Shown piece by piece: positions 17,402-25,276 of a stretch of 63,392 bases of DNA (the first letter of the stretch is position 1; each line of letters begins with the position of its first letter). The DNA comes from CAYRVX01 sp964642165 (GTDB taxonomy: Bacteria; Planctomycetota; Phycisphaerae; SM23-33), in NCBI GenBank assembly GCA_964642165.1, contig CAZXOC010000006.1, forward strand, positions 1 to 63,392. Reading direction: 5' to 3'. The notes beneath the pieces were generated by a model that was not told the DNA's origin, ran no database searches, and saw nothing but the letters and a program-made list of their open reading frames with translations. A program made the position numbers and the translations under genes.

Positions 17402-19612
17402 TTACCTCTCGCGATGCGACTCCTTCATGCCGTGGAGCACGCGGCGGGCGATGCCTTCGACCAGCTCGATCTGCTTGTCGGTGAGCCGCAGTCGCTCTGC
17501 GAAGTACTTCCGAAGCCCCGGGTCCATCTCGTAGGCGTCACCCTCGGACTTCATCTCGTACACAACACGGATCATGCCGCCCAGCGTGCCTTCCATCTGC
17601 TTGTCGGTGACTCCGGCATCGGCGAGGGCCTTCTTGATCTTGCCCAGGGTCTCGACGGAGACGCCCATCCGCTTGTAGTGGCCGACGATGCCCTCGTCGC
17701 GCTTCCGCTCGGGCACGTCGCCCCTGCGAGTCGACTCCTTCATGCCGTGGAGCACGCGGCGGGCGATGCCTTCGACCAGCTCGATCTGCTTGTCGGTGAG
17801 CCGCAGTCGCTCTGCGAAGTACTTCCGAAGCCCCGGGTCCATCTCGTAGGCGTCACCCTCGGACTTCATCTCGTACACAACACGGATCATGCCGCCCAGC
17901 GTGCCTTCCATCTGCTTGTCGGTGACTCCGGCATCGGCGAGGGCCTTCTTGATCTTGCCCAGGGTCTCGACGGAGACGCCCATCCGCTTGTAGTGGCCGA
18001 CAAGCCCTTCGTCGCGTTTGGTCGATCGCTGCTCCCGGGCTTCTCCGCGAACACGTTTCAGGTATCCTCCCCACCGTTCTTTGGCCTGGGCCTCGGTGAT
18101 TCTGCCCTCCTTGACACCAGCCCAGATCCTCTCTTTCACTTTCCCCATCTCATCGCGGCTGGGGCGTTCGGCGAAATCGCCGCGGCTCTCTTTGCTGATC
18201 GCTTTCCATTTGGCCCCGGCTTCCTTTTCGGTAAGCTCTCCCTTGGCGACGGCTGCCTTGAGCTTCTCACCGACCTCGGCCATTTCGACGTCATGCCAGA
18301 TCCGCCGGGCGATCTCTTCGCTCATTTTGCCCGCCTTGAGGGTCGCTTTGAGCTTGGGACCCAACTCATGCTGCTTGAAGTGATGCCACTTCTTCCACGC
18401 GTCTTCCTCGCTGAGTTTTCCCGCCTCGACCGCCGCCTTGAGTTTGCCGCCGACGTCCCCGATCCATCCCCCGAATCGACGGTTGATGCCGCCTTCCTGC
18501 TCGTCTTCGGCGACCTCTCTGAGAGCTTCCATCATGACGACGGCCTGTTCCAGCGAGAGTTCGCCTTCGGCCACGGCTTCGCCGAGCTTTCTTTCCACGG
18601 CGTCGAAATCCTGGGCGTACGTCAGCCCAACGGGAAGCACGAGCATCGCGCCCAGCAGGACACACGCCTGCAGCCAACGTGAGCGGGATCGGTTCGTAGT
18701 CTCAGATACGATCATCTTGAATCTCCTTCGAAGGAACCCGCCGCTGTTGACTTCGCTCGCCACAGCCGGTGGGCGGAGTACCGGAGAGGCAAGATGCTCG
18801 ATTGCGCTCAAGAGTGAGTCCGCGTAGGTCCGCGGCTTGGGCTTCAGGCTGGCAAGAACCAGGTCGTCGCAGCAGATCTCTTCATTGGCCCGCAGGCGGC
18901 AGCGGGCCCACCAGACCAGCGGGTTCCACCAGAAGCAGACGCACGCCAGCCATTCGAGCCAGCGCACGAGGTAGTCCCGGCGGCGCACGTGCGCCAGCTC
19001 GTGGGCCAGGACCCATTGCGAGTGCTCCGTGTCCATCTGGTCCAGCAATGATTGCGGTATCACGACGCGGACCTTCCCGCCGACCCACCACACCAGCGGG
19101 GACAGTTGGGCGGATGTCGTGCGAATCGTCGGGACGGACCTCAAACCGAGTCGCCCCGCGATCCTCGCTGCCCTGGCCTGCAACTCCGGTGGCGCAGTCT
19201 CCGATCCCGTCCGCAACAGCCGGTCGAATCGGTAGACGCGCACCAGAGACCAGATCAGGATGAATCCGCTTCCGAACAGCCAGGCCAGCAGGAGCGCCGG
19301 CTCGGTCTGCTCCCATACCGTAGGGTTCGTCTCTTCCGCCGGGGAAACGTCGAACGCGCCCGCGTTGGCCTCCACGGCAACGCCAGCCGTCGGCCCATCG
19401 ATGTCAAGGGGCATGGTGTCCGCCGGGGCTGAAATCGTGAGAACGGGAATCGTCACGATGGGCGGCGTCAGCAGCTTCACGAAGACCAGCAACCAGAGCA
19501 GGTGCGCGATGGCGGGCCGCTTGGCGATCCTCTCGACGAGCAACGCTGCGACGGCCAGGGCGAGCGAGATACAGACATTGCTCACCGCTATCTGGAGAAG
19601 GAGGTCCGTCAT
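17402..19612 (-). CDS. M56 (BlaR1/MecR1-like) membrane metalloprotease with repeat tail
   Basis: Predicted 736 aa. Membrane helices at about 5-25, 38-60, 108-128 and 310-335 frame the M56 peptidase domain, whose zinc motif is HELAH (204-208, in WVLAHELAHVRRRDYL) with a downstream EEICCDD. In BlaR1 systems this protease inactivates the partner BlaI repressor after signal sensing, which fits the overlapping BlaI gene. No penicillin-binding sensor domain follows. Instead residues ~350-500 hold short SHOCT-like helical repeats (KLKAAVEAGKLSEEDAWKKW; KLKAAVAKGELTEKEAGAKW), and the C-terminus carries two identical ~90-residue copies beginning GHYKRMGVSVETLGKIKKAL. The signal is therefore probably not a beta-lactam. 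Start and stop overlap BlaI by ATGA. Confidence 0.85.
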   Translation of the reverse strand: MTDLLLQIAVSNVCISLALAVAALLVERIAKRPAIAHLLWLLVFVKLLTPPIVTIPVLTISAPADTMPLDIDGPTAGVAVEANAGAFDVSPAEETNPTVWEQTEPALLLAWLFGSGFILIWSLVRVYRFDRLLRTGSETAPPELQARAARIAGRLGLRSVPTIRTTSAQLSPLVWWVGGKVRVVIPQSLLDQMDTEHSQWVLAHELAHVRRRDYLVRWLEWLACVCFWWNPLVWWARCRLRANEEICCDDLVLASLKPKPRTYADSLLSAIEHLASPVLRPPAVASEVNSGGFLRRRFKMIVSETTNRSRSRWLQACVLLGAMLVLPVGLTYAQDFDAVERKLGEAVAEGELSLEQAVVMMEALREVAEDEQEGGINRRFGGWIGDVGGKLKAAVEAGKLSEEDAWKKWHHFKQHELGPKLKATLKAGKMSEEIARRIWHDVEMAEVGEKLKAAVAKGELTEKEAGAKWKAISKESRGDFAERPSRDEMGKVKERIWAGVKEGRITEAQAKERWGGYLKRVRGEAREQRSTKRDEGLVGHYKRMGVSVETLGKIKKALADAGVTDKQMEGTLGGMIRVVYEMKSEGDAYEMDPGLRKYFAERLRLTDKQIELVEGIARRVLHGMKESTRRGDVPERKRDEGIVGHYKRMGVSVETLGKIKKALADAGVTDKQMEGTLGGMIRVVYEMKSEGDAYEMDPGLRKYFAERLRLTDKQIELVEGIARRVLHGMKESHRER
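17417..17686 (-). repeat. 270-bp perfect direct repeat, copy A
   Basis: Identical as read to 17732-18001, offset 315 bases (105 codons). It encodes GHYKRMGVSVETLG through ARRVLHGMKES in the M56 protein's C-terminus. Base-perfect identity implies a very recent duplication or gene conversion. Confidence 0.85.
17732..18001 (-). repeat. 270-bp perfect direct repeat, copy B
   Basis: Second copy of the unit at 17417-17686. The 45-base linker between copies encodes TRRGDVPERKRDEGI; the equivalent position beside copy B reads TKRDEGL, so the ancestral unit probably extended a few codons further. Confidence 0.85.
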
Positions 19613-19998
19613 GCCTGTCCTCCATCGTCCTGTTGGCCGTCGAGAATGGCTCGAAGCTGTTTGATGTCCTCGCGTGAGATCTTCTTCTGCTCGACGAAGT
19701 GCGTGATCAGGGGCGCGAGCGAGCCGCCGGTCAGCTTGGCCGCGAGCGCTTCCAGTTGACTGCCCGCATACGCGCGGCGAGAAACTGCCGCCGAGAAGAA
19801 CAGGACGGGCTGACTCGTGTCTCGCACGACGTAGCCCTTGTCCTCCAAGCGTTGCAGCAGCCGCTGCACCGTCCCATGCTGCGCCTTGGTGGTGTTGGGG
19901 TAGAGTTGCTCGCGGATTTGCCGAGCAGTCATCTGGTCCTCATCCCAGAGCAACTCCATGACCGCCAGTTCCGCGTTCGCCAGTGGTGGTTTTCTCAT
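19609..19998 (-). CDS. BlaI/MecI/CopY-family repressor
   Basis: Predicted 129 aa. The N-terminal winged helix is typical: LANAELAVMELLWDEDQMTA, with recognition region TTKAQHGTVQRLLQRLEDKG and wing YVVRDTSQPVLFF. The C-terminal helix (LAPLITHFVEQKKISREDI) is the dimerisation and cleavage region of BlaI proteins. ATG 19998 is chosen because the domain starts there and an upstream ATG would place coding sequence over the operator. The stop overlaps the M56 start (ATGA), so the pair is translationally coupled. Two dyads in the promoter indicate autorepression relieved by M56 proteolysis. Confidence 0.9.
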   Translation of the reverse strand: MRKPPLANAELAVMELLWDEDQMTARQIREQLYPNTTKAQHGTVQRLLQRLEDKGYVVRDTSQPVLFFSAAVSRRAYAGSQLEALAAKLTGGSLAPLITHFVEQKKISREDIKQLRAILDGQQDDGGQA

Positions 19999-20027
19999 TC
20001 TCGGCGTCCTCGAGCTCTTAACCGCTC

Positions 20028-20073
20028 TACGACTAAGCGTCGTAAGTACACGACAAGCCGTCGTACGATTCAA
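20028..20073 (-). promoter_or_regulatory. Promoter and two BlaI-type operators
   Basis: Minus strand: TTGAAT (20073-20068), 17 bases, TGTACT (20050-20045). One dyad, ACGAC-AAGCC-GTCGT (20050-20064), occupies the spacer. The other, TACGAC-TAAGC-GTCGTA (20028-20044), covers the transcription start. Bound repressor would block polymerase at both places. Confidence 0.75.
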
Positions 20074-20079
20074 GGGCAT

Positions 20080-20544
20080 AAAAGCGATTTGCTTGAGTTC
20101 TTGTCAGTTCGCCAAGGAACCGGGCAGCGGAGAGGAACTCCGGGGCTTCGGTCTCTGATGTCGCCGGTTCGTGGGATGCGGCAAGCTCCGCTCTTGCCGT
20201 GGCTTATGCCGCCGGCCGGAACTTCCGCCAGAAGGCTTCCCTCAAGTGAAGCGGTAGCGAGCGCGCCCGCGCTATGCAACCCGCAACGTGGACCCTGGGC
20301 TTGATGCACAGGAGCTCGTTCGTTCTTGGATCAGGCGGGCGTTTTAGCGCCGGTTTGGTGCGGCCGCGCAGCCGGAGGCACCCGGCGTGAAAGGGGCACA
20401 AGCGGGGGCACGCTTGTAGCCCTTTCACATCAAGGTCGCTTTCTGCCAAAGATTCAGCTCTGCCGCCTAGCCGGCCAGGGCCACTACCGTCAGCCCCCCC
20501 AAACGGGGTTTCTCACCGCCGCTCGGCGCCCGGCCGCGAGGGCG
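20080..20544. other. Non-coding stretch, nothing recognised
   Basis: About 465 bases between the BlaI promoter and the GH62-like stop. It is less GC-biased than its surroundings. Small hairpins occur (AAGCG/CGCTT near 20400; CCCC-AAAC-GGGG near 20505), but I find no gene, RNA or mobile-element signature. It may be decayed coding DNA. Confidence 0.4.
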
Positions 20545-21615
20545 CTACCGGGCCGCGGGGCGGGGCTCGAGCAGGCCGAGGCGCCAGGGGATCCTGCCGT
20601 ACGGCTTGCCCGCGCGGTCTTTGTCGAGGACGCCCTGGAAGACGAACCGCAGGCTCTTCGGGTCCACCTCGAGCTTCTCGTCGCAGCCGGAGCGAATCAG
20701 CTCGCCGTGGCTGATGCAGTCCGTCCAGCGCGTGCCGTCGGGCGCGACGTTGGCCATGCTCGCGAAGCACCGGCCCTTCGCCGCGGCGATCGGCTTCCAC
20801 TCGCCGTCCAGCCGGTCGGCGAGGTACGCCTTGTAGTACCGCCAGCCGCGGCCGCCCTGGGCCTCCACGACCGTCAGGTACTTCCGCAGCCCCTTGAGCC
20901 TGTAGGTGTGCCCGGCCTCGAAGATGTCGCCGCGGATCGCCAGCTTGGCCTCGGACCAGCCGGCGGGGAAGTCGGCCAGGCGCGTCTCCTCGCGCCACAT
21001 CCGCCCGTTGAGCGTCGTGAAGAACAGGTGTGCCTTCTCGTCGTCGCAGACCACCCAGAAGTCCAGGCCCCTTCGCCCCCCGCCGGGCCCCGCGCCCAGC
21101 GGGCGAAGCTTGCTCCAGGAGCTCGGGTCGGCGATGTCCGTCGTCGTGGCGAAGGCCGCCTGGTACTTCGGACGCCACGCCTCGCTGCTGGCCTGGCAGA
21201 TGAGGTACCACTTCTTGTGCGGCGTGAAGTAGAACACCTGCGGCGCGCAGTAGTAGGCGTCGCTGGCCGACAGCGTCTGCCGCGCGGCGGCGTTGGCGTC
21301 GGCCCAGTCGCCGAAGGACAGGTAGTCCACCCGGTGGCTGCGCTCGCGGCCGCGGACGGTGACGAACAGGTGCCACCGCCCGCCGTGGAAGACGATCGAC
21401 GGGTCCTTCACGGAGTAGTCCAGCTCGCCCTTTCGCTGCATGGGCGCGACCAGGGGCTGCCGAACCCGCCAGCGGAACCGCCCGGCGAGCAGGTCGCCCG
21501 TCGGGCCGCCGGTCGCCGCCGGCCCGGCCGCCGCGGAGGCCGCACCGATCACCAGGAAGACGCCCGCCAGGGCGCCGCATTCGAAGCCGCCGAGAACCGC
21601 GCGTGCCAGGTCCAT
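20545..21615 (-). CDS. GH62-like alpha-L-arabinofuranosidase, exported
   Basis: Predicted 356 aa. The N-terminus (AGVFLVIGAASAAAGPAATG) looks like a signal peptide. The mature part starts with FRWRVRQPLVAPMQRKGEL and DYSVKDPSIVFHGGRWHLF, the five-bladed propeller opening typical of GH62 with its catalytic-base Asp in the KDPS segment. AYYCAPQVFYFTPHKKWYLI, GLDFWVVCDDEKAHLFFTT and EAGHTYRLKGLRKYLTVVEA also fit that family. GH62 enzymes release arabinose from arabinoxylan. GGAGGT lies nine bases before the ATG. It is divergent from ribF, with its own promoter at 21695-21723, and no other carbohydrate genes are adjacent. GH43 is the alternative assignment. Confidence 0.75.
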   Translation of the reverse strand: MDLARAVLGGFECGALAGVFLVIGAASAAAGPAATGGPTGDLLAGRFRWRVRQPLVAPMQRKGELDYSVKDPSIVFHGGRWHLFVTVRGRERSHRVDYLSFGDWADANAAARQTLSASDAYYCAPQVFYFTPHKKWYLICQASSEAWRPKYQAAFATTTDIADPSSWSKLRPLGAGPGGGRRGLDFWVVCDDEKAHLFFTTLNGRMWREETRLADFPAGWSEAKLAIRGDIFEAGHTYRLKGLRKYLTVVEAQGGRGWRYYKAYLADRLDGEWKPIAAAKGRCFASMANVAPDGTRWTDCISHGELIRSGCDEKLEVDPKSLRFVFQGVLDKDRAGKPYGRIPWRLGLLEPRPAAR

Positions 21616-21694
21616 CGCCTCTGACCTCCGCCGCCCCGCGGGCTGTCGTGGACGTCCCGTGCCGCCCGGCACGCCCCCCCCCGCCTCGCCGTGC

Positions 21695-21723
21695 ACCGTA
21701 GCAGCGTGCTGATTCGCCCGCAA
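21695..21723 (-). promoter_or_regulatory. Sigma-70-type promoter for the GH62-like gene
   Basis: Minus strand: TTGCGG (21723-21718), 17-base spacer, TACGGT (21700-21695), about 80 bases before the ATG. Confidence 0.5.
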
Positions 21724-21769
21724 GATCGCGGGGCGCGTCCGGCGGCCTATGGCGCCTGCCGCCCGGCCG

Positions 21770-21798
21770 TTGTCTGTCCGGGGAGGCGATGGTACACT
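21770..21798 (+). promoter_or_regulatory. Sigma-70-type promoter for ribF operon
   Basis: TTGTCT (21770-21775), 17-base spacer, TACACT (21793-21798), 50 bases before the ribF ATG and divergent from the GH62 promoter. Confidence 0.6.
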
Positions 21799-21847
21799 CG
21801 CCGTTCCTGCCCGGGGGGCGCGGAGCGGCGGGCACGGACGAACGGCC

Positions 21848-22795
21848 ATGGAGAAGCACCACGTACAAGGTCTCGACGCGCTGCCGCCCGACGTGCGAGG
21901 CGGCGTGCTGACGATCGGCAACTTCGACGGCGTGCACCTGGGGCACCGGCGGATCCTCCGGGCGGCGCGGGAGCTGGCCGACGCGGACGGCGCCGCCGTC
22001 GCCGCGATGACGTTCGACCCGCCGCCGGACCTCGTCCTGCGCCCCGACGACGCGCCCCGGCGGGTCGTCCCGCCCCGGCGCAAGGGGCACATGCTCCGCC
22101 AGGCCGGCTGCGACTGGGTCGTGACCGTCCGCCCGACGATCGAGCTGATGGCCCTCGAGCCGGGCGAGTTCATCGAGCAGGTCATCCGCCGCCGCTTCGC
22201 CCCGCGGCACGTCGTGGAGGGGCCGAACTTCCGCTTCGGGCGCCGACGGGCCGGCGACGTGGACACGCTGCGGGGCGCCGGCGCGCGGGCGGGCTTCGCC
22301 GTGCACGCCGCCGAGGCCGTCCGCGTCACCCTCGGCGACGCCGAGCGCGTCGTCTCCAGCACGCTGATTCGCGACCTGGTGGCCGCCGGGCGCGTGGCGG
22401 ACGCGGCACGCTGTCTCGGGCGGGACTTCGCCCTCTTCGGCCGCGTCGTCCGAGGGCGAGGCGTCGGACGCGAGCTGGACTACCCCACCGCGAACCTCGC
22501 GGCGGGCGAGCAGGTCTGCCCGGGCGACGGCGTTTACGCCGGCCGCGCCGTCGTCGCCGGACGCCGGTTCGCCGCCGCCGTCAGCGTGGGCACGCAGCCG
22601 ACCTTCGCCGACGGCCGCCGCGGCGGGCGGACCGTCGAGGCCTACCTGCTCGACGCCTCGGGCGACTACTATGGGCGGGAGATGGAGCTTCGCTTCGCGA
22701 GGCGGCTTCGCGACCAGCGGCGCTACGACAGCGCCGAGGCCTTGAAGGCCCAGATGGCCAAGGACGTGGACCGTGTGCGGGACATCTGCCGGTAG
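21848..22795 (+). CDS. ribF: Bifunctional riboflavin kinase/FAD synthetase
   Basis: Predicted 315 aa, the usual RibF length. The N-terminal adenylyltransferase domain has GVLTIGNFDGVHLGHRRIL (residues ~18-36) and the later VVSSTLIRDLV. The C-terminal riboflavin kinase domain has GRGVGRELDYPTANL, DGVYAGRAVV, AVSVGTQPTFADG and ends in ELRFARRLRDQRRYDSAEAL. The enzyme converts riboflavin to FMN and then FAD in the cytosol. It is the first gene of a four-gene run in which each gene overlaps the next. A TTGTCT/TACACT promoter lies upstream. Confidence 0.95.
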   Translation: MEKHHVQGLDALPPDVRGGVLTIGNFDGVHLGHRRILRAARELADADGAAVAAMTFDPPPDLVLRPDDAPRRVVPPRRKGHMLRQAGCDWVVTVRPTIELMALEPGEFIEQVIRRRFAPRHVVEGPNFRFGRRRAGDVDTLRGAGARAGFAVHAAEAVRVTLGDAERVVSSTLIRDLVAAGRVADAARCLGRDFALFGRVVRGRGVGRELDYPTANLAAGEQVCPGDGVYAGRAVVAGRRFAAAVSVGTQPTFADGRRGGRTVEAYLLDASGDYYGREMELRFARRLRDQRRYDSAEALKAQMAKDVDRVRDICR

Positions 22796-23819
22796 CGGCT
22801 TCGACGAGATCGTGCAGCGGGTCGGCTCGGCGCGGCGCCTGCTGATCGTGACGCACGCGCGCCCGGACGGCGACGCGCTGGGGACGATGGCGGCGCTGGC
22901 GTCGGCGGCGGGCGCGGCGGGCCGGTCGGCGAGGATGCTCGTGCCCGACGACGTGCCGGAGCGGTACGCGTTCGTGTTTTCCGAGGACCGCCCGGCCGGG
23001 GCGGAGGACTTCGCCGAGCTGGCCGACGAGGCGGACCTCGTCGTCGTGGTCGACACGTGCGCGTTCGCGCAGTTGGACGGCCTGGAGGCCGACCTGCGGG
23101 CGCGGCGCGGGAAGGTCGTCGTCGTGGACCACCACGCCACGACGGACGACGTCGCCGACGTCCGGTGGGTGGACCCCACCGCGGCGGCGGCCGGCGTGAT
23201 GGTCCTCGAGCTGATCGACGCGCTCGGCTGGCCGGTCGAGGCGGCGGCGGCCGAGGCGCTATTCGTAGCCATGGCCACCGACACGGGCTGGTTCCGGCAC
23301 GCCAACGCGGACGGGCGGTGCCTGCGGGCGGCGGCGCGGCTGCTGGAGACGGGCATCGCCACCGACGAGCTGTACCGGCGGCTGTACCAGTCGGACCGCC
23401 CCGAGCGGATGCGGCTGCTGACGCGGGCCCTGGCGAGGCTGGAGCTGCACCACGACGGCGAGGTCGCGCTGATGAAGCTGCGGCGCGAGGACTTCGCCGA
23501 GACGGGCGCGCGGGCGGATGAGACGGAGGACGTCGTCAACGAGCCGCTGCGGATCGGCTGCGTGGCGGCGTCGATCCTGGTGGTGGAGGCCCCCGGCGCC
23601 GGCGCGCCGGTGGTCCGCGGGAGCCTGCGCAGCCGCGGGCGCGTGGACGTATCGGCCGTGGCCCGCGGCTTCGGCGGCGGCGGCCACGCGCGCGCCGCCG
23701 GCCTGCGCAGCGACCGGCCGATCGACGAGCTGGCGGACCGGCTCGTCGCGGCGTGCGTTGAAGCGCTGGGAGGCGGCGGCACACAGCCGCCGGAACCGGC
23801 AGATCGGGAGAGCTCATGA
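22773..23819 (+). CDS. nrnA: DHH-family nanoRNase/pAp phosphatase (NrnA-like)
   Basis: Predicted 348 aa. DHH motifs are in place: THARPDGDALG (residues ~27-37), VVVDTCAF, VVVDHHATTDDV, ATDTGWFRHAN, and the DHHA1 signature GGGGHARAAG near the end. NrnA degrades short RNA oligonucleotides and dephosphorylates pAp. The GTG start overlaps the end of ribF by 23 bases, implying translational coupling; an ATG further in would lose the first conserved strand. The stop overlaps the sulfatase start (ATGA). NrnA commonly sits near rbfA/truB/ribF in other bacteria, so the ribF link is expected, but the sulfatase link is not. Confidence 0.9.
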   Translation: MCGTSAGSGFDEIVQRVGSARRLLIVTHARPDGDALGTMAALASAAGAAGRSARMLVPDDVPERYAFVFSEDRPAGAEDFAELADEADLVVVVDTCAFAQLDGLEADLRARRGKVVVVDHHATTDDVADVRWVDPTAAAAGVMVLELIDALGWPVEAAAAEALFVAMATDTGWFRHANADGRCLRAAARLLETGIATDELYRRLYQSDRPERMRLLTRALARLELHHDGEVALMKLRREDFAETGARADETEDVVNEPLRIGCVAASILVVEAPGAGAPVVRGSLRSRGRVDVSAVARGFGGGGHARAAGLRSDRPIDELADRLVAACVEALGGGGTQPPEPADRESS

Positions 23820-25276
23820 CCATGAAGCCAAGCGCACCGCGGCCGGAACGAGGCCGGAAGGTGACGCGGCGAAAGCTCCTCCAGGCCGGCGGGGCGGGCG
23901 TCGCGGCGGCGGCCTTGCCCGCCCTCGGCGCGGCGCCGGCGAAGCCCAAGGCGCCGGGCAAGCGGCCGAACGTCCTCCTGATCCTCTGCGACCAGTTGGG
24001 CCTGGACGCGATCGGCGCCCACGGCTTCGCCGACGCGCGAACGCCGAACCTCGACCGCCTGGTGCGGGGGGGCACGACCTTCCTGGAGTCCCACAGCACG
24101 AACCCCGTCTGTTCGCCGGCCCGCAGCTCGATCATGACCGGGTGCATGCCCGTCGAGACGGGGGTGATCACCAACGGGCGCCCGATCCACGCCAGCCGGC
24201 CGAACGTGGGGCAGTGGCTCCGCCGCAGCGGCTACGAGACGCTCTACTGCGGCAAGTGGCACCTGCCGGGCGGCTACCAGGCGAAGATCGACGGCTTCGA
24301 CGTCCTGCCCGCGGGGATGGGCCAGGGCGACCTGGGCGACACGATCGTGTCGAACGCGTGCGCGGCGTGGCTGAAGAACCGCGGTCGCGGCGGCCCGGCG
24401 GCGGCCAAGCCGTTCCTGATGGTCGCGTCGTTCATGCAGCCGCACGACATCTGCTACTGGGGCAACGCGCGCGCCAACCGCATGCCGCCGAACCTGCCGC
24501 TGCCCTTCGAGCGCCTGCGGGACCGCCTGCCGAAGCTCCCGCCCAACCACCGGTCCCGCCCCAAGGAGCCGCAGCGCCTCGCCCAGCGCCGCGTCCGCGA
24601 GTACACGGAGGACATGTGGCGGTACTACCTGTACATCTACGCCCGGCAGGTGGAGATGCTCGACGCGGACGTGGGGCGCGTGCTCGATGCCGTCGAGGCC
24701 GCCGGCTTGGCCGACAACACGGTGATCCTCTTCACCGCCGACCACGGCGACGGGCGGGCGAGGCACATGCACGTTTCGAAGTGGTATCCGTACGACGAGG
24801 CCGTCAAGGTGCCGATGGTGGTCTCTTGCCCCGGGCGCGTCGCCGAGGGGGCGAAGGACGCCGTGCACCTGGTCTCGGGCGTGGACGTGATGCCGACCAT
24901 CTGCGACTACGCCGGCGTCGAGCCGCCGAAGACCTGCCGCGGGCGCAGCCTCCGCCCGCTGTCGGAGGGCCGGCGCGTGCCGTGGCGAGAGTGCGTCGTG
25001 TCGGAGTGGATGGTCCAGGGGCGGATGGTCCGCACGCCGCGATACAAGTACGCCCGCTACGAGGGCGACCCCGTGGAGATGCTCTTCGACATGCAGGCCG
25101 ACCCCTGGGAGACGAAGAACCTCGCCGAGGAGGCCGGGCACGCGGCGCTGCTGGGCAAGCACCGCAAGCTGCTGGCGGCGTTCCAGGCCGAGATGCGAAC
25201 CGTCGAGCCGACGCCGACGATCGAGCGGCGTCGGCCCCGGCGTCCGGCCCGCAAGAGGGCGGGAGGCAAGGCATGA
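23816..25276 (+). CDS. Tat-exported type I sulfatase
   Basis: Predicted 486 aa. A twin-arginine signal (VTRRKLLQAGGAG, R18-R19) leads to the alkaline-phosphatase-like fold: NVLLILCDQLGLDAIGAHG with a metal-binding Asp. Cys99 lies in the formylglycine motif C-S-P-A-R (NPVCSPARSSIMTG), and YCGKWHLPGG and LFTADHGDGRARHMHVSKW supply further active-site residues. It hydrolyses a sulfate ester, probably of a polysaccharide, outside the cytoplasm. The Cys-type site needs a formylglycine-generating enzyme encoded elsewhere. The closing segment (LFDMQADPWETKNLAEEAGH) is family-typical. Start overlaps nrnA and stop overlaps the next gene by ATGA. Confidence 0.93.
   Translation: MTMKPSAPRPERGRKVTRRKLLQAGGAGVAAAALPALGAAPAKPKAPGKRPNVLLILCDQLGLDAIGAHGFADARTPNLDRLVRGGTTFLESHSTNPVCSPARSSIMTGCMPVETGVITNGRPIHASRPNVGQWLRRSGYETLYCGKWHLPGGYQAKIDGFDVLPAGMGQGDLGDTIVSNACAAWLKNRGRGGPAAAKPFLMVASFMQPHDICYWGNARANRMPPNLPLPFERLRDRLPKLPPNHRSRPKEPQRLAQRRVREYTEDMWRYYLYIYARQVEMLDADVGRVLDAVEAAGLADNTVILFTADHGDGRARHMHVSKWYPYDEAVKVPMVVSCPGRVAEGAKDAVHLVSGVDVMPTICDYAGVEPPKTCRGRSLRPLSEGRRVPWRECVVSEWMVQGRMVRTPRYKYARYEGDPVEMLFDMQADPWETKNLAEEAGHAALLGKHRKLLAAFQAEMRTVEPTPTIERRRPRRPARKRAGGKA

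Noticed and set aside
17402..18020. CRISPR array suggested by repeated sequence
   Set aside because: There are only two long in-frame coding copies, with no short repeat-spacer pattern; no CRISPR or cas gene is seen anywhere in the window.
17381..18682. Plus-strand 430-codon repeat protein
   Set aside because: Its repeats are only the antisense of the tandem duplication in the M56 gene.
20204..20449. Minus-strand 81-codon frame in the non-coding stretch
   Set aside because: No ribosome site, no recognisable family and nothing downstream; weaker than the other remnants.
20513..25162. Minus-strand open frame of about 1550 codons opposite ribF, nrnA and the sulfatase
   Set aside because: It is antisense to three clear families; its composition is Arg/Pro/Ala/His-rich and matches no domain over the overlap. 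Only its last ~356 codons, which share the frame of the GH62-like gene, are real.
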